From Echinicola rosea (GTDB lineage: Bacteria > Bacteroidota > Bacteroidia > Cytophagales > Cyclobacteriaceae): 64,000 nucleotides of DNA. Position 1 is the first letter of the stretch; each line of letters starts with the position of its first letter. The translations under genes were made by a program, and so were the position numbers. The stretch spans positions 1,617,501-1,681,500 of the forward strand of contig NZ_CP040106.1 of assembly GCF_005281475.1 (NCBI RefSeq), read 5' to 3'. The notes beneath the pieces are model-generated. The model saw only the letters and a program-made list of their open reading frames with translations, made no database searches and was not told the origin of the DNA. This document shows positions 63,951 through 64,000 of this stretch, in pieces.

Positions 63951-64000
63951 ATGAAAACAACAAATTACACCAAACTGAAGACCATCATCGAAGTGATGGG
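63951..64000 (+). CDS. Start of an unidentified gene, cut by the window edge
   Basis: From the ATG at 63951 the frame is open to the window end: MKTTNYTKLKTIIEVMG. A purine-rich stretch (AAAAGAAAAG) upstream fits a ribosome site. Too short to name. Confidence 0.35.
   Translation, partial: MKTTNYTKLKTIIEVM

Overview
The window is chromosomal DNA of a Bacteroidota bacterium, most likely a marine member of the Cytophagales close to Cyclobacteriaceae (Echinicola-like). This rests on type IX secretion and gliding-associated genes (PorP/SprF, a gliding C-terminal domain, a PorE-like OmpA protein), bacillithiol synthesis (BshC), DUF4270, DUF3810 and META-type lipoproteins, and TAnnTTTG-type promoters. 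The lineage is an inference. No rRNA, tRNA, CRISPR array or intact insertion sequence was seen.

Layout. 1-6.3 kb: a cut-off reverse-strand gene, then a surface module of a repeat adhesin, PorP/SprF and a PorE-like protein with two OmpA domains. 6.8-8.6 kb: an XRE regulator fused to membrane segments, TspO and an SRPBCC protein. 8.6-14.6 kb, reverse strand: mnmD-ispF, an M16 peptidase, a small metallochaperone-like protein and the copper ATPase CopA. 14.8-18.6 kb: bshC overlapping a 5-formyltetrahydrofolate cyclo-ligase, a small barrel protein and a sugar isomerase. 18.9-20.3 kb: a six-cysteine secreted peptide beside a propeller lipoprotein. 21-26.8 kb: batD-aroC, a dicarboxylate symporter, nfu and a DUF3810 protein. 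26.9-35.8 kb: an EamA exporter, then the reverse operon GT5-DUF4270-glmS divergent from panC-panD-flippase-metallopeptidase.

36.3-44.4 kb: dusB, then CPBP protease-DUF2007-cdsA in overlapping order, glutamate dehydrogenase, phosphatidylserine decarboxylase, two reverse-strand envelope genes and rbfA. 44.6-51.2 kb: a LolE-type permease, a secreted protein and a SNF2 helicase. 51.2-52.9 kb: a gene-poor stretch holding an ORF-less group II intron. 52.9-56.8 kb: purU, a META lipoprotein, alanine racemase and an M20 amidohydrolase. 57-63.7 kb: a small CxxC protein, then a GbsR/MarR-type regulator next to a complete TolC-adaptor-RND efflux operon.

The genes join into a few themes: envelope and surface building (type IX-dependent adhesin, CdsA and Psd for phosphatidylethanolamine, GlmS for amino sugars, LolE-type permease, efflux), cofactor and one-carbon metabolism (PanC/PanD, IspF, cyclo-ligase, PurU) and tRNA modification (MnmD, DusB). 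The most unusual content lies between genes: a group II intron with no encoded maturase, a second probable intron fragment, a family of interspersed repeats in which one miniature element sits inside another, and several strong dyads beside regulators. No clearly new multi-gene system was proven. The best candidates for new biology are the cysteine-rich peptide/propeller pair, the membrane-bound XRE protein with its direct-repeat operator, and the repeat and intron landscape.
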